Shown here: in pieces, positions 1 to 8,891 of the stretch | Position numbering within the stretch: position 1 is the stretch's first letter | How the letters are laid out: each line of letters opens with the position of its first letter | Origin: Myxococcus hansupus | Lineage (GTDB): Bacteria > Myxococcota > Myxococcia > Myxococcales > Myxococcaceae | Assembly: GCF_000280925.3 (NCBI RefSeq) | Contig: NZ_CP012109.1 | Coordinates: 868,001 to 932,000, forward strand | Length of the DNA stretch: 64,000 nucleotides | Direction: 5' to 3' | Translations under genes and position numbers: made by a program | Notes under the pieces: model-generated | Database searches by the model: none | Told to the model about the DNA's origin: nothing | The model's input: only the letters and a program-made list of their open reading frames with translations

Positions 1-2
1 CC

Positions 3-158
3 CTGACGGTGCGTCGCCCCAACGGTTCGACTTGTACGATTGGCTACCCCCAGACCTTCACCGTGTACAGCGGTGGCAGTGAGTGGGTTTCCGGCCACGG
101 CTGGGGCGGCTGTGGCGTGGATGGCGTGGTGCAGAATGGCTGGTTCTGCTGGCCCTGA
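3..158 (+). CDS. C-terminal end of a secreted-looking protein (partial)
   Basis: An open frame enters from the left edge and ends at TGA 156-158, giving 51 residues with no start in the window. The tail is rich in Gly, Trp and Cys and ends in NGWFCWP. Two Cys sit in a GGCGVDG stretch and near the end, which suggests an exported, disulfide-bonded domain. Codons end mostly in G or C. I do not recognise the family, and the rest of the gene lies outside the window. Confidence 0.5.
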   Translation: MTVRRPNGSTCTIGYPQTFTVYSGGSEWVSGHGWGGCGVDGVVQNGWFCWP

Positions 159-221
159 CGTGTTGTCCCGGGGCCCGCGGGTGGCGTTTCGCCGGCCGCG
201 GGCCTCGGTCCCTGCCCACCG

Positions 222-482
222 TCAGTCCTGTGCCCCGTGCGATGGAATGAGATCGCGTCCGCCGACGTAGCGACAGGTCCAGCGGAGGCCGCAGACGAAG
301 CCAGGAGGGCAGCGGCCCTGCGGGTCACAGGAGATGGCCTGCTGGTAGGTGTCCTCGGATTCGGCGGCTTGGAGGTCCACGGCCGGCACCTGATCTGGCG
401 CCACGTCCTCTTCCACTCCACCACAGGCCGTCATCGCCATCGCCACAGCGACAACCATTGCGTTCATCCATCGGCTCTTCAT
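222..482 (-). CDS. small Cys-rich lipoprotein
   Basis: About 86 residues. The start at 482 (MKSRWMNAM) is chosen over an upstream in-frame start because AAGGAG lies at a good distance before it. The N-terminus is a lipoprotein signal: basic start, hydrophobic MVVAVAMAM, then lipobox TACGG. The mature part has an acidic linker and a Cys-rich tail (CDPQGRCPPGFVCGLRWTC). This looks like the short 'C..G.CP.G..C' module common in myxobacterial surface lipoproteins. Function unknown. It is transcribed away from the 1280 gene. Confidence 0.72.
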   Translation of the reverse strand: MKSRWMNAMVVAVAMAMTACGGVEEDVAPDQVPAVDLQAAESEDTYQQAISCDPQGRCPPGFVCGLRWTCRYVGGRDLIPSHGAQD

Positions 483-810
483 GTCTGGCTCCTTGTCCGA
501 GTTGAGGGGCGCTCGCGCGGCTCCCGATGCGACTGGTGAAAAGGATGCCCGAGTCCGCGGGACAATGGGATGACCTCGCAAGAAGCCTTCACTCCCTCCG
601 ATGTCTTACGTGTGTTCACCCGGTGAGACGCTCCCTGTCGGGTCACGGTCCTTCGCTTGATAAATCGCCTGGCTTGGTAGGGAATCTTCGGCCTGCTCGC
701 AGCGCGCCGCTGAAACGTCAATCCTGTCATGCCAATTCCCCGCGTCGGGATGGACTCACACTCTCTTCTCCCCCGTAGCGTGGCATCCGGGCTGAATCAC
801 GCAGACGCTC
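483..810. other. intergenic stretch, 328 nt
   Basis: It lies upstream of the small lipoprotein gene at 482. Short reading frames cross it on both strands but none has a ribosome site or a recognisable product. It presumably holds the promoter of the lipoprotein gene; no convincing -35/-10 pair was identified by eye. Confidence 0.4.
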
Positions 811-1164
811 GTGAAGGGATGGCCCTGGCTCGTCACGATGCAGGGCACCTTCAACCTGTGGAAGAACAACAGCGTCGCGGGTGAGAAGTCCGGTCAGCCT
901 GAGCCCATGTTCCCGAGCCCGAACGTCGCCAATCGCAACGTCGGGTTCGACCCCGAATTCGCCTTCGCCGGCGTGAAGGCCCCTGGGGGGCTCTCCGCTG
1001 CGGTTCAGCGCCATCCTGGACGGGGGAAGACCTGGGCCCACCCTGCTTCCTCTGCGGCCTTCGACGCACGCGAGGACAAGTCCACGTACGTGCTGACGGG
1101 CGCGGACGCTCCGCTTCATGTGCGCCTGTCGGACACCCCCTCTCCGACAACTCCTGAGGCTTGA
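796..1164 (+). pseudogene. decayed fragment of a secreted-protein gene (possible)
   Basis: The frame opens just after a stop at 793-795 and runs to TGA 1162-1164. Its third positions are strongly G/C and the text looks like an internal domain (TFNLWKNN, MFPSPNVANRNVGFDPEF). There is no signal peptide, and the only start candidate is a GTG at 811 without a ribosome site. I read it as the remnant of a larger secreted protein cut off by the upstream stop. A real short gene starting at 811 is the alternative. No family recognised. Confidence 0.35.
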
Positions 1165-1279
1165 GAATCCTCGTCCTGTCCGGGAGTCAGGCCCCCTCAG
1201 CGCTCCCACCTGTCCGATGCATGGCGCGGGGTGGACACTATGCAGGGCGCTTCCGTCTCGCTGTAGTAGGTTGGCGTGA

Positions 1280-3631
1280 ATGGTACGCACTTCAAGGCTG
1301 ATGTTGCTCGGGTTCTTCATCCTCGCTTCCGCCGAAACCTTCGCCGCGCCCGCCGAGGCTGGCGCCGCGAAGTCCATCGGGGAGGCCTCGAAGCGAGTGG
1401 AGCGGGCTCGCGCTGACCTCGCGACGGCGGTGCAGCGCATCGAAGTGGAGCCGCCGCGCAACGCCGACCTGGACGCCGCCCTCGCGGCGGTGGAGGCGCT
1501 GAAGGTCGCGCTCGATGCCGGAGCGAGCTTCGAGACGGAGGACCTCGAGTACGCGAAGCTGGTCCTGGCGGCGCGCAAGCAGCTCCGGACGCAGCGGGAG
1601 TACGTCGACGAGCGCCGGGCCAAGGTTCATATCCACGAGTACCGTCGGCGCATTGACGGCGCGCTCGCGCCCTTGAACGAGCGCATGGCGAAGCTTGGCC
1701 AGGGTGACCCGGGCGCCAAGGCGATGGACGAGGCCCGCGCCGCGGTGGACGCGCTCGAGAAGCTGGCGGCGGAGGGCCGGCCCCTCAAGAGCCAGGACCC
1801 GAAGTTCTCCACGTACCTCACCGAGGTCGAGGCGACCCTCGCCCGTCACCGGAAGACGCTCGACGAGCGGTGGCTGCAATTGTCGGCGCAGAAGCAGCGG
1901 GGCCTGCTTGACGAGAGCCGCAAGAGCCTGGCGAGCGCGCTCACCGAGGTGGGCAAGGCCTGGTCGGACGAGAAGTTCGCGGCCACCGACAGGGCGGTGT
2001 CCGCGCTGCAGAAGCAGCTCGAGGAGGGCAGGCCGCTCGAGGCTCAGGACAAGGCCTATCGCGCGGACGCGGACAAGGCCCGCGCCGAGGTCACCCAGGC
2101 CAAGCGCCGGATGGACGAGCTGGTGGTGCAGGCGGGAGTCTCGCGGGTGAAGGTGGAGCTGGAGCCCGCCCATGAAGAGCTCCGCGCGTCCGCCAAGGCG
2201 CTCCGGGCGAGGCGGCCCACGCCCGAGCAGCTCGCCGAGGCGAAGACGGCGGCGTTCGTCGTCCGGAAGCTGGTGGACAAGTACGAGCCGCAGGCCGCGC
2301 GGAGTCAGGCCATTGGCCAGTACCTCACCGAGGTGAAGAACACGCTCGTCGAGGTGGAGGTGGCGCTGCAAGTTCGCACGCTGGACGCGGCGCGCGCCGA
2401 GGTCGTCCAGGCGCTGCGGAACGTGGAGAAGCGGTCCGCGACCGCCGAGCAGTTCGAGGAGGCGAAGACGGCGATGGTCGTCTTGGAGAAGACGCTCGAG
2501 ACGGTCCACGTGAAGAACCCCGCCATCAGCCCGTCCGCCGCCGAGGCGCGTCAGTTGCTGAAGGACGGCAAGGCGACGATGGAGCGGCGCCGGTACGAGG
2601 TCGACTTGCAGCAGCAGCGCGCGAAGGTGGACGAGGCGCGGAAGAACGCGGTGGCGCTGGTCTCCCAGGTCCAGAAGGAGACGCCGTCGGAGGCGCAGCT
2701 CCAGGAGGCGGAGAACGCGGTCAAGCAGATTGGCGTGGTGCTGGAGGCTGGCGTCGCGCTCGTCAAGAAGGACCGCGACTACGCCCTGTACGCGAAGGAG
2801 TCGAAGGAGCGCATGGCGGAGCTGAACGACCGCATCCACCGGCGGAAGGTCGTCCTGGCCGCGGCGGATGCCCGGGTCCAGCTCGCGTCCCGGCTGGCCA
2901 CCACGAAGGAGAAGCTCGAGGTCGCCAAGGCCATCTCCGCGACCGACGCCGAGGTGGAGACGGCCTCGAAGAGCGTGGACGAGGTCATGCAGTTGTTCGA
3001 GACGCACTCGGCGCTGGAGCGGCAGGACGCTGGCTACGCGGCGGCCGCCGAGCGCTCGCGCGCCGACTGGCTGAAGCTGGTCGAGGCGCTCGAGTTCGCG
3101 AAGCAGGCGAGGGCGCTGCGCCGCCTGACGGGTGAGGCGCTGGACGTCGCGGGCAAGGCGTCTGCATCCGCCGCGTCCTCCGCGGACCTGCGCAAGCGTC
3201 GGGCCTTGTACGCAAGCGCGGCGGCGACGTTGAAGACCTGCCAGGACGAGGGCGCCCGGATGGTGAAGGAGAACGCCGGCCTCGCGGCGGTCGACGTGCT
3301 CGTGGACGGGGTCCGCACCGGGCCCCAGGACGTGATGGCCCGGTGCGCCCAGCGGGCCGAGGCCCTGCAGGCGCCCCTCCAGCGGGTCGACGTGGAGCTC
3401 CGGTTCCAGGAGGGCCAGCGGAAGGCCTACGACGCGGCGAAGGCCCACCTCTCCAAGGGGCGCAAGAGCGAGGCGCTCGCGCAGCTCAACGACTGCATCG
3501 CGGAGGGGCGCATCCTCGAGAACCGCTACCCCGACTTCAAGGATCAGAAGTTCGACATCGGTGGGTCCAGCATGAGCATGCTGGAGCTGCTCCAGGTCTG
3601 CGCGAAGGAGCGCAAGGCGTTGCAGCCCTAG
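1280..3631 (+). CDS. secreted helical-repeat (coiled-coil-like) protein
   Basis: 783 residues starting MVRTSRLMLLGFFILAS, a signal peptide with likely cleavage near residue 22 (TFAAP). The rest is almost wholly helical, rich in Ala, Glu, Lys and Arg. It contains about seven or eight degenerate repeats of 80-90 residues. Each has an acidic helix with an 'EA..AV..L.K.L..G' pattern, a short turn such as GRPLKSQD or GRPLEAQD, then a basic helix. Clear units begin near residues 63, 148 and 234. The last ~100 residues differ and contain several Cys. No catalytic motif is visible; a periplasmic structural or scaffold role is inference. The start has no strong ribosome site. Confidence 0.8.
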   Translation: MVRTSRLMLLGFFILASAETFAAPAEAGAAKSIGEASKRVERARADLATAVQRIEVEPPRNADLDAALAAVEALKVALDAGASFETEDLEYAKLVLAARKQLRTQREYVDERRAKVHIHEYRRRIDGALAPLNERMAKLGQGDPGAKAMDEARAAVDALEKLAAEGRPLKSQDPKFSTYLTEVEATLARHRKTLDERWLQLSAQKQRGLLDESRKSLASALTEVGKAWSDEKFAATDRAVSALQKQLEEGRPLEAQDKAYRADADKARAEVTQAKRRMDELVVQAGVSRVKVELEPAHEELRASAKALRARRPTPEQLAEAKTAAFVVRKLVDKYEPQAARSQAIGQYLTEVKNTLVEVEVALQVRTLDAARAEVVQALRNVEKRSATAEQFEEAKTAMVVLEKTLETVHVKNPAISPSAAEARQLLKDGKATMERRRYEVDLQQQRAKVDEARKNAVALVSQVQKETPSEAQLQEAENAVKQIGVVLEAGVALVKKDRDYALYAKESKERMAELNDRIHRRKVVLAAADARVQLASRLATTKEKLEVAKAISATDAEVETASKSVDEVMQLFETHSALERQDAGYAAAAERSRADWLKLVEALEFAKQARALRRLTGEALDVAGKASASAASSADLRKRRALYASAAATLKTCQDEGARMVKENAGLAAVDVLVDGVRTGPQDVMARCAQRAEALQAPLQRVDVELRFQEGQRKAYDAAKAHLSKGRKSEALAQLNDCIAEGRILENRYPDFKDQKFDIGGSSMSMLELLQVCAKERKALQP

Positions 3632-3645
3632 CCTTGCGTGCTTTG

Positions 3646-3674
3646 CCTGGGGCGGGAGATGTCACCGCCCCAGG
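3646..3674 (+). terminator. hairpin after the helical-repeat gene
   Basis: A perfect 10-bp inverted repeat, CCTGGGGCGG (3646-3655) and CCGCCCCAGG (3665-3674) with a 9-nt loop, sits 15 nt after the stop at 3631. No T tract follows, so intrinsic termination is likely but not certain. Confidence 0.55.
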
Positions 3675-4023
3675 GGCTCCCCAGGTCTGAGGCAGCGCGG
3701 AGGCCCGCTGGGGCCTTCCTGCCTCGACCCGAAGGCTCCTCGCTTGAGAGGATGCGCGTCCTGTCATTGACACGTCAGCGACACCCCATGACGTGTCAGG
3801 CAGGCGCCTTGTAACGGCTCAGGTCCCAGGGCCGCGCCTCCCACGCAGGGGGAGCCCCGCACGATGCGCTTGCCGGAGCAGGGCGTCCGTTCGCACACGT
3901 GAGGACTGGCATTGGCGTTGCAGATGCACGGGCCCGCATGTCAGCCTGTTCCGACATCCTTTGCTCGGCCATCCCCCAGCGCATCAACGTCTGAGCGCGC
4001 GGCGCTCCTGCCCGGACCTGAAA
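3675..4023. other. intergenic leader of the diiron gene
   Basis: About 350 nt between the hairpin and the start at 4024. A frame continues upstream of 4024 to 3793, but its translation is Arg/Pro-rich low-complexity text unlike the gene. Base composition changes to A/T-rich near 4015-4095, around the chosen start. No clear promoter motif was identified. Confidence 0.4.
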
Positions 4024-4977
4024 ATGCAAACCAGTGATTCGCTTGCAAATGGAATGTTGAATCAAACTCCAGAATATCAATCCTGTATTCAGAGTTCGGA
4101 GAAGGTGTCCTGGCGTCTTGATGAACTGTTTCCCAAGGACACGGTCCTGGATTTCAGTCACCGGTTCCTTTCGGATGCGCTGACAGGCACGGACGCGATT
4201 CCCTTCCTGAGCGCGGAGGAGCGGCTGATGCTGAATCACATCCGCTCCAACAGCTATGCGCACCTGTTCCTGTTCCTGGAGGAGTACGCCGTGGCCCTGG
4301 CCGCCCAGCGCGCCAGCCTGGAGTTGCACGGGAACGCGACGCACATGCGCGCGCTCCTGCGCTTCACGGAGGAGGAGCTGAAGCACCAGCAGCTCTTCGC
4401 GCGCTTCACCGGCGCGTTCGCCCGAGGGTTCAAGGTGGTCCCCGCCCTGCTCGACAACCACGTCGAGGTGGCGCGGGCCATCATGGCGAAGTCGAACCTG
4501 GGGGTGCTCATCTTCAACCTGCACCTGGAGCTGATGACGCAGCAGCACTATCTGGAGACGGTTCGCGGAAACAAGACGGAGACGTTGGATCCGCTGTTCT
4601 GCAACCTGCTCAAGCACCACTGGCTCGAAGAGGCGCAGCACACCCGGCTGGACTTCCTGGAGGCGCAGAAGATCCTCGCCCGGGAGCCCGACACCCTGGA
4701 CGCGGCCCTCACGGAGTACGGGGAGTTGCTCCAGGCGCTGCGGGGAACGTTGAACGCCCAGCTCGCGCTCGATCTCCAGACGCTGGAGAAGGCGGTGGGG
4801 CGCGCGTTCACCCCGGAGGAACACAAGCACCTGTCCGAGTCCCAGGAGCGTTCGTATGTCTGGGGCTTCATCGGAATGGGGATGAAGGCACCCCTCTTCC
4901 TCTCACGCCTGCGCGCGCTCTCCCCCATCGCGGAGCAGCGCGTCCTGGAGCTGGCTCCGACGTACTACTGTGACTGA
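4024..4977 (+). CDS. ferritin-like diiron protein (AurF-like or related)
   Basis: 317 residues from ATG 4024 (MQTSDSLANG). It is all-alpha with spaced metal-ligand motifs typical of diiron four-helix bundles: E..LKHQQLF (EEELKH) in the first half, a LHLELMTQQH helix in the middle, and HHWLEEAQHTRLDF in the second half. That order (E, ExxH, E, ExxH) matches ferritin-like diiron oxygenases such as p-aminobenzoate N-oxygenase. Substrate unknown. The N-terminal ~30 codons are more A/T-rich than the rest. It stands alone, with no biosynthetic cluster around it. Alternative: a non-catalytic HHE or ferritin-like storage protein. Confidence 0.62.
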   Translation: MQTSDSLANGMLNQTPEYQSCIQSSEKVSWRLDELFPKDTVLDFSHRFLSDALTGTDAIPFLSAEERLMLNHIRSNSYAHLFLFLEEYAVALAAQRASLELHGNATHMRALLRFTEEELKHQQLFARFTGAFARGFKVVPALLDNHVEVARAIMAKSNLGVLIFNLHLELMTQQHYLETVRGNKTETLDPLFCNLLKHHWLEEAQHTRLDFLEAQKILAREPDTLDAALTEYGELLQALRGTLNAQLALDLQTLEKAVGRAFTPEEHKHLSESQERSYVWGFIGMGMKAPLFLSRLRALSPIAEQRVLELAPTYYCD

Positions 4978-4988
4978 GTCGGGCTTCG

Positions 4989-5153
4989 ATGCATCCAGAG
5001 CTCCGACAGGACAAGCCGGGCACGTGTCCGAACTGTGGGATGGCCTTCGAACCAGAGTTCCCGAGCTGGCGATGTTTGTCTCGCAGCTCGGGTGGTTCGA
5101 CATGGCCACGCAGGCCTGAGGCGAGCTGGTGCTGTCGACGCCAGTCATGCTAG
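4989..5153 (+). pseudogene. scrap of a heavy-metal-binding domain (HMBD) gene
   Basis: Twelve bases after the diiron gene, an ATG opens a frame beginning MHPELRQDKPGTCPNCGMA and followed by FEPEF. This closely resembles the Cys-pair heavy-metal-binding domain at the N-terminus of copper/heavy-metal P-type ATPases and efflux adaptors ('CPMHPE...PG.CP.CGM.L'). After about 26 residues the frame turns to Arg/Ser-rich nonsense and stops at 5153. The leading 'CP' before MHP is missing. I read it as a truncated gene remnant; a tiny intact metal-binding protein is less likely. Confidence 0.5.
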
Positions 5154-5185
5154 GGCGCAGTCACCTGCAGTGCGGAGAGCGTATC

Positions 5186-6265
5186 ATGGAAAGTGGAGAC
5201 GGCCGGCGCGGGCATGCCGTAGTCGAGAAGTTGTGTGCCTTCGTCGCGGAAGGTGCACATCGCGGCATCGTGTTGGAAGCGCAGAAGAAGGCGCCGAGGG
5301 GCCTCGAGCTGGGCACCGCGACGAAGCGTGTCGGACGTTGGCTGAAGGGGGCACCCTTCGACGTGTTGGTGCCCGACTTCGTGCCGGCGTCGTATCGCGT
5401 GTTCCTCCAGATGCATGGTTCGCTGACCTGGCTCGCGCCCGACACCGACGCTCCCGATGGTGCGTTCTCGTTGCAGAACACCGGCGCGTGGACGCTCGTC
5501 GACTTGCCGGATGCCAACGGTTGCATCGACCTCTACGATCTTGCGGGTGAAGAAGCGTCGGAGCACCTGTGGGTCTTTCACGATGGCTACAGCGACAGCT
5601 TCGCGTTCGACGCGCGCGTGAAGAACGAGCACGGTGAAGCGCTCGTCATTCGCTTCGAAGAGCATCATCTGATGCAGTCGTTCGAAGAGCGCGAGCTCGA
5701 GAGGCTGGGCACGTTCGACGATTGGCTCGCCGCGCGGGTTGGCCACCTTATCGCGTTGCTCCAAGACCGCGCGCCGCGTCCGAAGGTGAAGCAGCTCGTC
5801 GAGGTGCCCGCCGACATCACGGTTCCCGTTGAGCGCGCACACGATGAGATGGCGTTTCACCTGGCGTTGATGCGTGGGCTCGATCAGGTCGCCGCCGGAG
5901 ATTTTCCGGGCGCGCGAGCAACCGCGAAGAAGCTGCTGTCGATGAGCGGCTCGCTCTACGCGTTGTCACTCGCGCTCGACGCGAGCGAGGCCCCCGAGGA
6001 GCGGCGTCGTCTCGGCTGGCAAATGCTCGCGAGCTGCCGCGCCGGCACCAGCCCACTGCACGCCGACTACCTCAAGTTGTACCGACAGCGCGCCGCCACC
6101 GTGCTCGCCGAGCTCGCGCTGTCGCAGCCGACGTTGGTGTCGATGGACGACGCGAAGCTGCTCATCGTCGAAGCGAGGGCCGTGCGGGTCGGCAAAGACC
6201 AACAGACCGCGATGACCGGCGCGTGGGACACCGTCGCGGTCGCGAAGCGCTTGGAGTCGAAATGA
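5186..6265 (+). CDS. SUKH-like (SMI1/KNR4) domain protein
   Basis: 359 residues. The start at 5186 (MESGDGRRG) is preceded by GGAGAG; an upstream in-frame ATG at 5129 has no such site. Residues ~40-175 look like a SUKH fold: LVPDFVPASYRVFLQMHGSLTW, then LQNTGAWTLVDLP and LWVFHDGYSDSFAFDAR. The C-terminal ~180 residues are helical and unrecognised. SUKH proteins are often immunity proteins of polymorphic toxin systems, but no toxin gene lies nearby, so the role is inference. Codon use is less G/C-extreme (many GCG, CGC, TCG, TTG) than in neighbouring housekeeping genes, which hints at transfer. Confidence 0.6.
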   Translation: MESGDGRRGHAVVEKLCAFVAEGAHRGIVLEAQKKAPRGLELGTATKRVGRWLKGAPFDVLVPDFVPASYRVFLQMHGSLTWLAPDTDAPDGAFSLQNTGAWTLVDLPDANGCIDLYDLAGEEASEHLWVFHDGYSDSFAFDARVKNEHGEALVIRFEEHHLMQSFEERELERLGTFDDWLAARVGHLIALLQDRAPRPKVKQLVEVPADITVPVERAHDEMAFHLALMRGLDQVAAGDFPGARATAKKLLSMSGSLYALSLALDASEAPEERRRLGWQMLASCRAGTSPLHADYLKLYRQRAATVLAELALSQPTLVSMDDAKLLIVEARAVRVGKDQQTAMTGAWDTVAVAKRLESK

Positions 6266-6587
6266 GCGCATTGCATTTCGTCGTTCTCTCTCTCTGATAC
6301 CGGGCAGAGAGACGGGCCACCATGACGCGCAAGGTTGTCCGCACCGGATGGATGAGACACCAGATTGGGATCCCATGGCGAATCGCGGCCCGCCTGGCCG
6401 CGCGCAGCAGCAGCATGGTGCGCCCCGCTGCCGCCCCCGGTGCTCCACCTCTCCCTTCGCCATTACGGGCTCTCGGTGGTCTCGGTCCCCCACGCGCCTC
6501 GCTCACGCGCGGTGACGCACGGCTAAATGCAGCCTTCACGGGCTCATGGCGCAGAGTCGAATTTTGGGTAGGCACACCTCTCCCGAA
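6266..6587. other. gap between convergent genes
   Basis: 322 nt between the ends of the SUKH-like gene and the esterase gene. Frames on both strands are low-complexity Arg/Pro/Ala text. A weak CTCTCT...AGAGAG inverted repeat near 6285-6312 could serve as a terminator. Nothing else recognisable. Confidence 0.35.
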
Positions 6588-7526
6588 TCATCGAAGCAAA
6601 CGCGCGAGTGCACTCCGAAGGTCAGCGACAAATCGGGCTGCGGAGGCTGTCGGGAACAAGTCGAAGCCATGGATGCCGCCTGGGTAGACGTGCATTTCGA
6701 CGGGCACGCCCGCGCGGGACAGGCGCAGCCCGTAGTCGACGTCCTCCTCCAGGAAGAGGTCCACGCCCCCCACCGCGAGGAACGTCGGAGGCAATCCCTC
6801 GAGCCCGGACGCCAGCGAGGGCGAGTAGTGGCCCTCGCGCTCCTTCGGAATCGCGGCGCTACCCCGCAGCGCCCGCCACGCGAATTGATTGAGCGAACGC
6901 GTCCACCCGAACTCGCCAATGCTTGGGTTGTCGACCGGAGCGTCCGGCGTTCCGGTGCGGGCGTCGAGCATCGGGTAGATGAGGACCTGGCCCGCCAGGG
7001 GAGCGCCGCCGCGGTCACGGTGCAAGAGCGCGGTCGCCGCCGCGAGCCCTCCGCCAGCACTGTGCCCCATGATGACGACCCGCGAAGCGTCGACCCCGAA
7101 GGCGGGCGCCTCTCGCATCAACCAACTCAACGCCGCGTAGCAGTCTTCCACGGGGCCGGGGAAAGGAGTCTCCGGCGCGAGGCGGTAGTCGACGCTCACG
7201 ACGAGCGACTGGTACTCCTCGGCGAGTTGCACGCACGCCGCATCCGTCATCTCCGCGACGCCCGCGATGTAGCCGCCGCCGTGCACATAGAGGATGGCCC
7301 CCAACACCGGAGGCGGGTTGTGCGGCCGGTACACCAGCACTCGCACCTCGGGGTGTCCCGGCACCCAGCGCTCCTCCCGTGCGTGAGGCATTGGAGCGGC
7401 AATCTGCGCATAGCTCGCGAGGAGCTGGGCGCGGAACGTCGCCAGCGGCTCCTGCGCGGGGTCAAAAGCCTTCATGGAGGCGACGATGTCGCGCACGGCG
7501 GGGTCGACCAGGTGAAGTGTCTTCAT
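6588..7526 (-). CDS. alpha/beta hydrolase, HSL-type esterase/lipase
   Basis: 312 residues. The hormone-sensitive-lipase family motifs are intact: oxyanion HGGGY, nucleophile elbow GHSAGGG, the acid in GGVDLFLEEDVDY and the His in YPGGIHGFD. It should hydrolyse short-chain esters in the cytoplasm. Length matches the family. The start ATG at 7526 (MKTLHLVDPAVRD) has only a weak GGAAAAC before it. It ends facing the SUKH-like gene and is separated by ~190 nt from the phosphoesterase operon upstream, so it may have its own promoter. Confidence 0.85.
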   Translation of the reverse strand: MKTLHLVDPAVRDIVASMKAFDPAQEPLATFRAQLLASYAQIAAPMPHAREERWVPGHPEVRVLVYRPHNPPPVLGAILYVHGGGYIAGVAEMTDAACVQLAEEYQSLVVSVDYRLAPETPFPGPVEDCYAALSWLMREAPAFGVDASRVVIMGHSAGGGLAAATALLHRDRGGAPLAGQVLIYPMLDARTGTPDAPVDNPSIGEFGWTRSLNQFAWRALRGSAAIPKEREGHYSPSLASGLEGLPPTFLAVGGVDLFLEEDVDYGLRLSRAGVPVEMHVYPGGIHGFDLFPTASAARFVADLRSALARLLR

Positions 7527-7712
7527 GGCTTGTCTGTTTTCCGTGTTGGAGCGTGGCCGCGATGAAGCGACGCTCGTGAGGCTGTATCGGTACTGCCTGC
7601 TTGGGAGCTTCTAGGATTTAAACCCAGACGTTGATTTCCCGAGACGAGACTTGAGTCGCCTCATGGGCATCCCGAGTGCCTTGGGCTTTCCGCTGCCTGC
7701 ATCGGCACCTCG

Positions 7713-8891
7713 TCACGCTGCTCGCAGGACGAGGTGCGTAATCTCCGCGGGAACGCCGACTCGCATGGGCGGCCCCGAGAAACCCGTGCCGCTGCTGACG
7801 TAGACCCAGGTCTCGCTGAACCTGGCGAGACCCGCGACCATCGGTTGCCCCAAGCGCAGCAGCCAGCCCAGCGGCCACAGTTGCCCTCCGTGGGTGTGCC
7901 CCGACAACTGCAGGTCGACTTCGTGCAGGACGGCTTCGTGGACGGCCTTGGGCTGGTGCGCCAGAAGAACGAGCGCCCGACGCGTGTCCCGGCCCGCCAC
8001 AGCCCCTGGGAGGTCAACCCGATGGCCGATGTCGAAGTTGGCCGACTCGTAGTCGTCGATACCCGCAAGGTGGAGCACCTGCTCGCCACTTCCCAGTTCC
8101 ACGTATTCGTTGCGCAGGACTCGCACGCCGAGCTGGCCGAGGTACTCGCACCACCGACTCGCATCCGCGTGGTACTCGTGATTGCCCGTGACGAAGTAGG
8201 TGCCATGGGTGGAGGTGAGGTTCGCGAGCGGCGCGACGTGCTGCCCGAGGTCCTCGACGCTTCCGTCCACCAAGTCTCCTGTAATGGCCACGACGTCTGG
8301 CGCCAGCGCATTCACCGCCTTCACGACGTGCTCGACGAAACCCCGACCAATCATCGGCCCGATGTGGATGTCCGACAGTTGGACGATGCTCAGTCCGTCG
8401 AGTTCGGGCGGCAGCTTCTTCAGGGGAATCTCCACCCGCTTGACGCGAACCCGGCGGGCTTCTCGAAGCCCCCAGCCGCTGGCGACGACGCCGACCGTCA
8501 CCGCGACCATCGCGCTCATGCGCGCCAACGCCTGCCGGCGACCAGCGTCCAGTGGCTCGGAGCCCCCAAACGACATGGAAGCGCCGACCTGCATTGCGTC
8601 CACCACCACGACCGACATCAGCAAGAGCGTGGACACGCCAATCCACACGGAGACCGGCGTGAGCCACCACACTGACACGTCGGGAGGCACCAGACGGCTC
8701 GCGAACACGCCCGCGGGAATGCTGACCGCGAGGACAACCAGGCTCCAGGTCAGCGCCGAAGCGGCTGGCTTGGGGATGCCGACATCCCGGACCAGACGTG
8801 CCCACAAGTAGTAGTGCTCGAATGCGAGCCACCCAACGCCGAGCAGCAGAAACCCGCTCAGCGACGTCCATGCCTCACCGAGCTTGCTCAT
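7713..8891 (-). CDS. membrane-anchored calcineurin-like metallophosphoesterase
   Basis: 392 residues. The N-terminal ~140 residues hold three or four membrane helices (LLLGVGWLAFEHYYLW, LVVLAVSIPAGVFA, VWIGVSTLLLMSVVVV). The rest is a metallophosphoesterase with the full set of metal motifs: LSDIHIG, GDLVDG, GNHEYH, LLAHQP and SGHTHGGQ. It is closest in layout to YkuE/YaeI-type enzymes, which act on phospholipid-like substrates at the membrane. Its start overlaps the stop of the dehydrogenase gene (ATGA), so the genes are translationally coupled in one operon. Confidence 0.88.
   Translation of the reverse strand: MSKLGEAWTSLSGFLLLGVGWLAFEHYYLWARLVRDVGIPKPAASALTWSLVVLAVSIPAGVFASRLVPPDVSVWWLTPVSVWIGVSTLLLMSVVVVDAMQVGASMSFGGSEPLDAGRRQALARMSAMVAVTVGVVASGWGLREARRVRVKRVEIPLKKLPPELDGLSIVQLSDIHIGPMIGRGFVEHVVKAVNALAPDVVAITGDLVDGSVEDLGQHVAPLANLTSTHGTYFVTGNHEYHADASRWCEYLGQLGVRVLRNEYVELGSGEQVLHLAGIDDYESANFDIGHRVDLPGAVAGRDTRRALVLLAHQPKAVHEAVLHEVDLQLSGHTHGGQLWPLGWLLRLGQPMVAGLARFSETWVYVSSGTGFSGPPMRVGVPAEITHLVLRAA

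Noticed and set aside
1292..3448. 718-codon minus-strand reading frame opposite the helical-repeat gene
   Set aside because: It is an open shadow caused by extreme G/C third positions on the plus strand. Its translation is Arg/Leu/His-rich without motifs, while the plus frame has a signal peptide and regular repeats.
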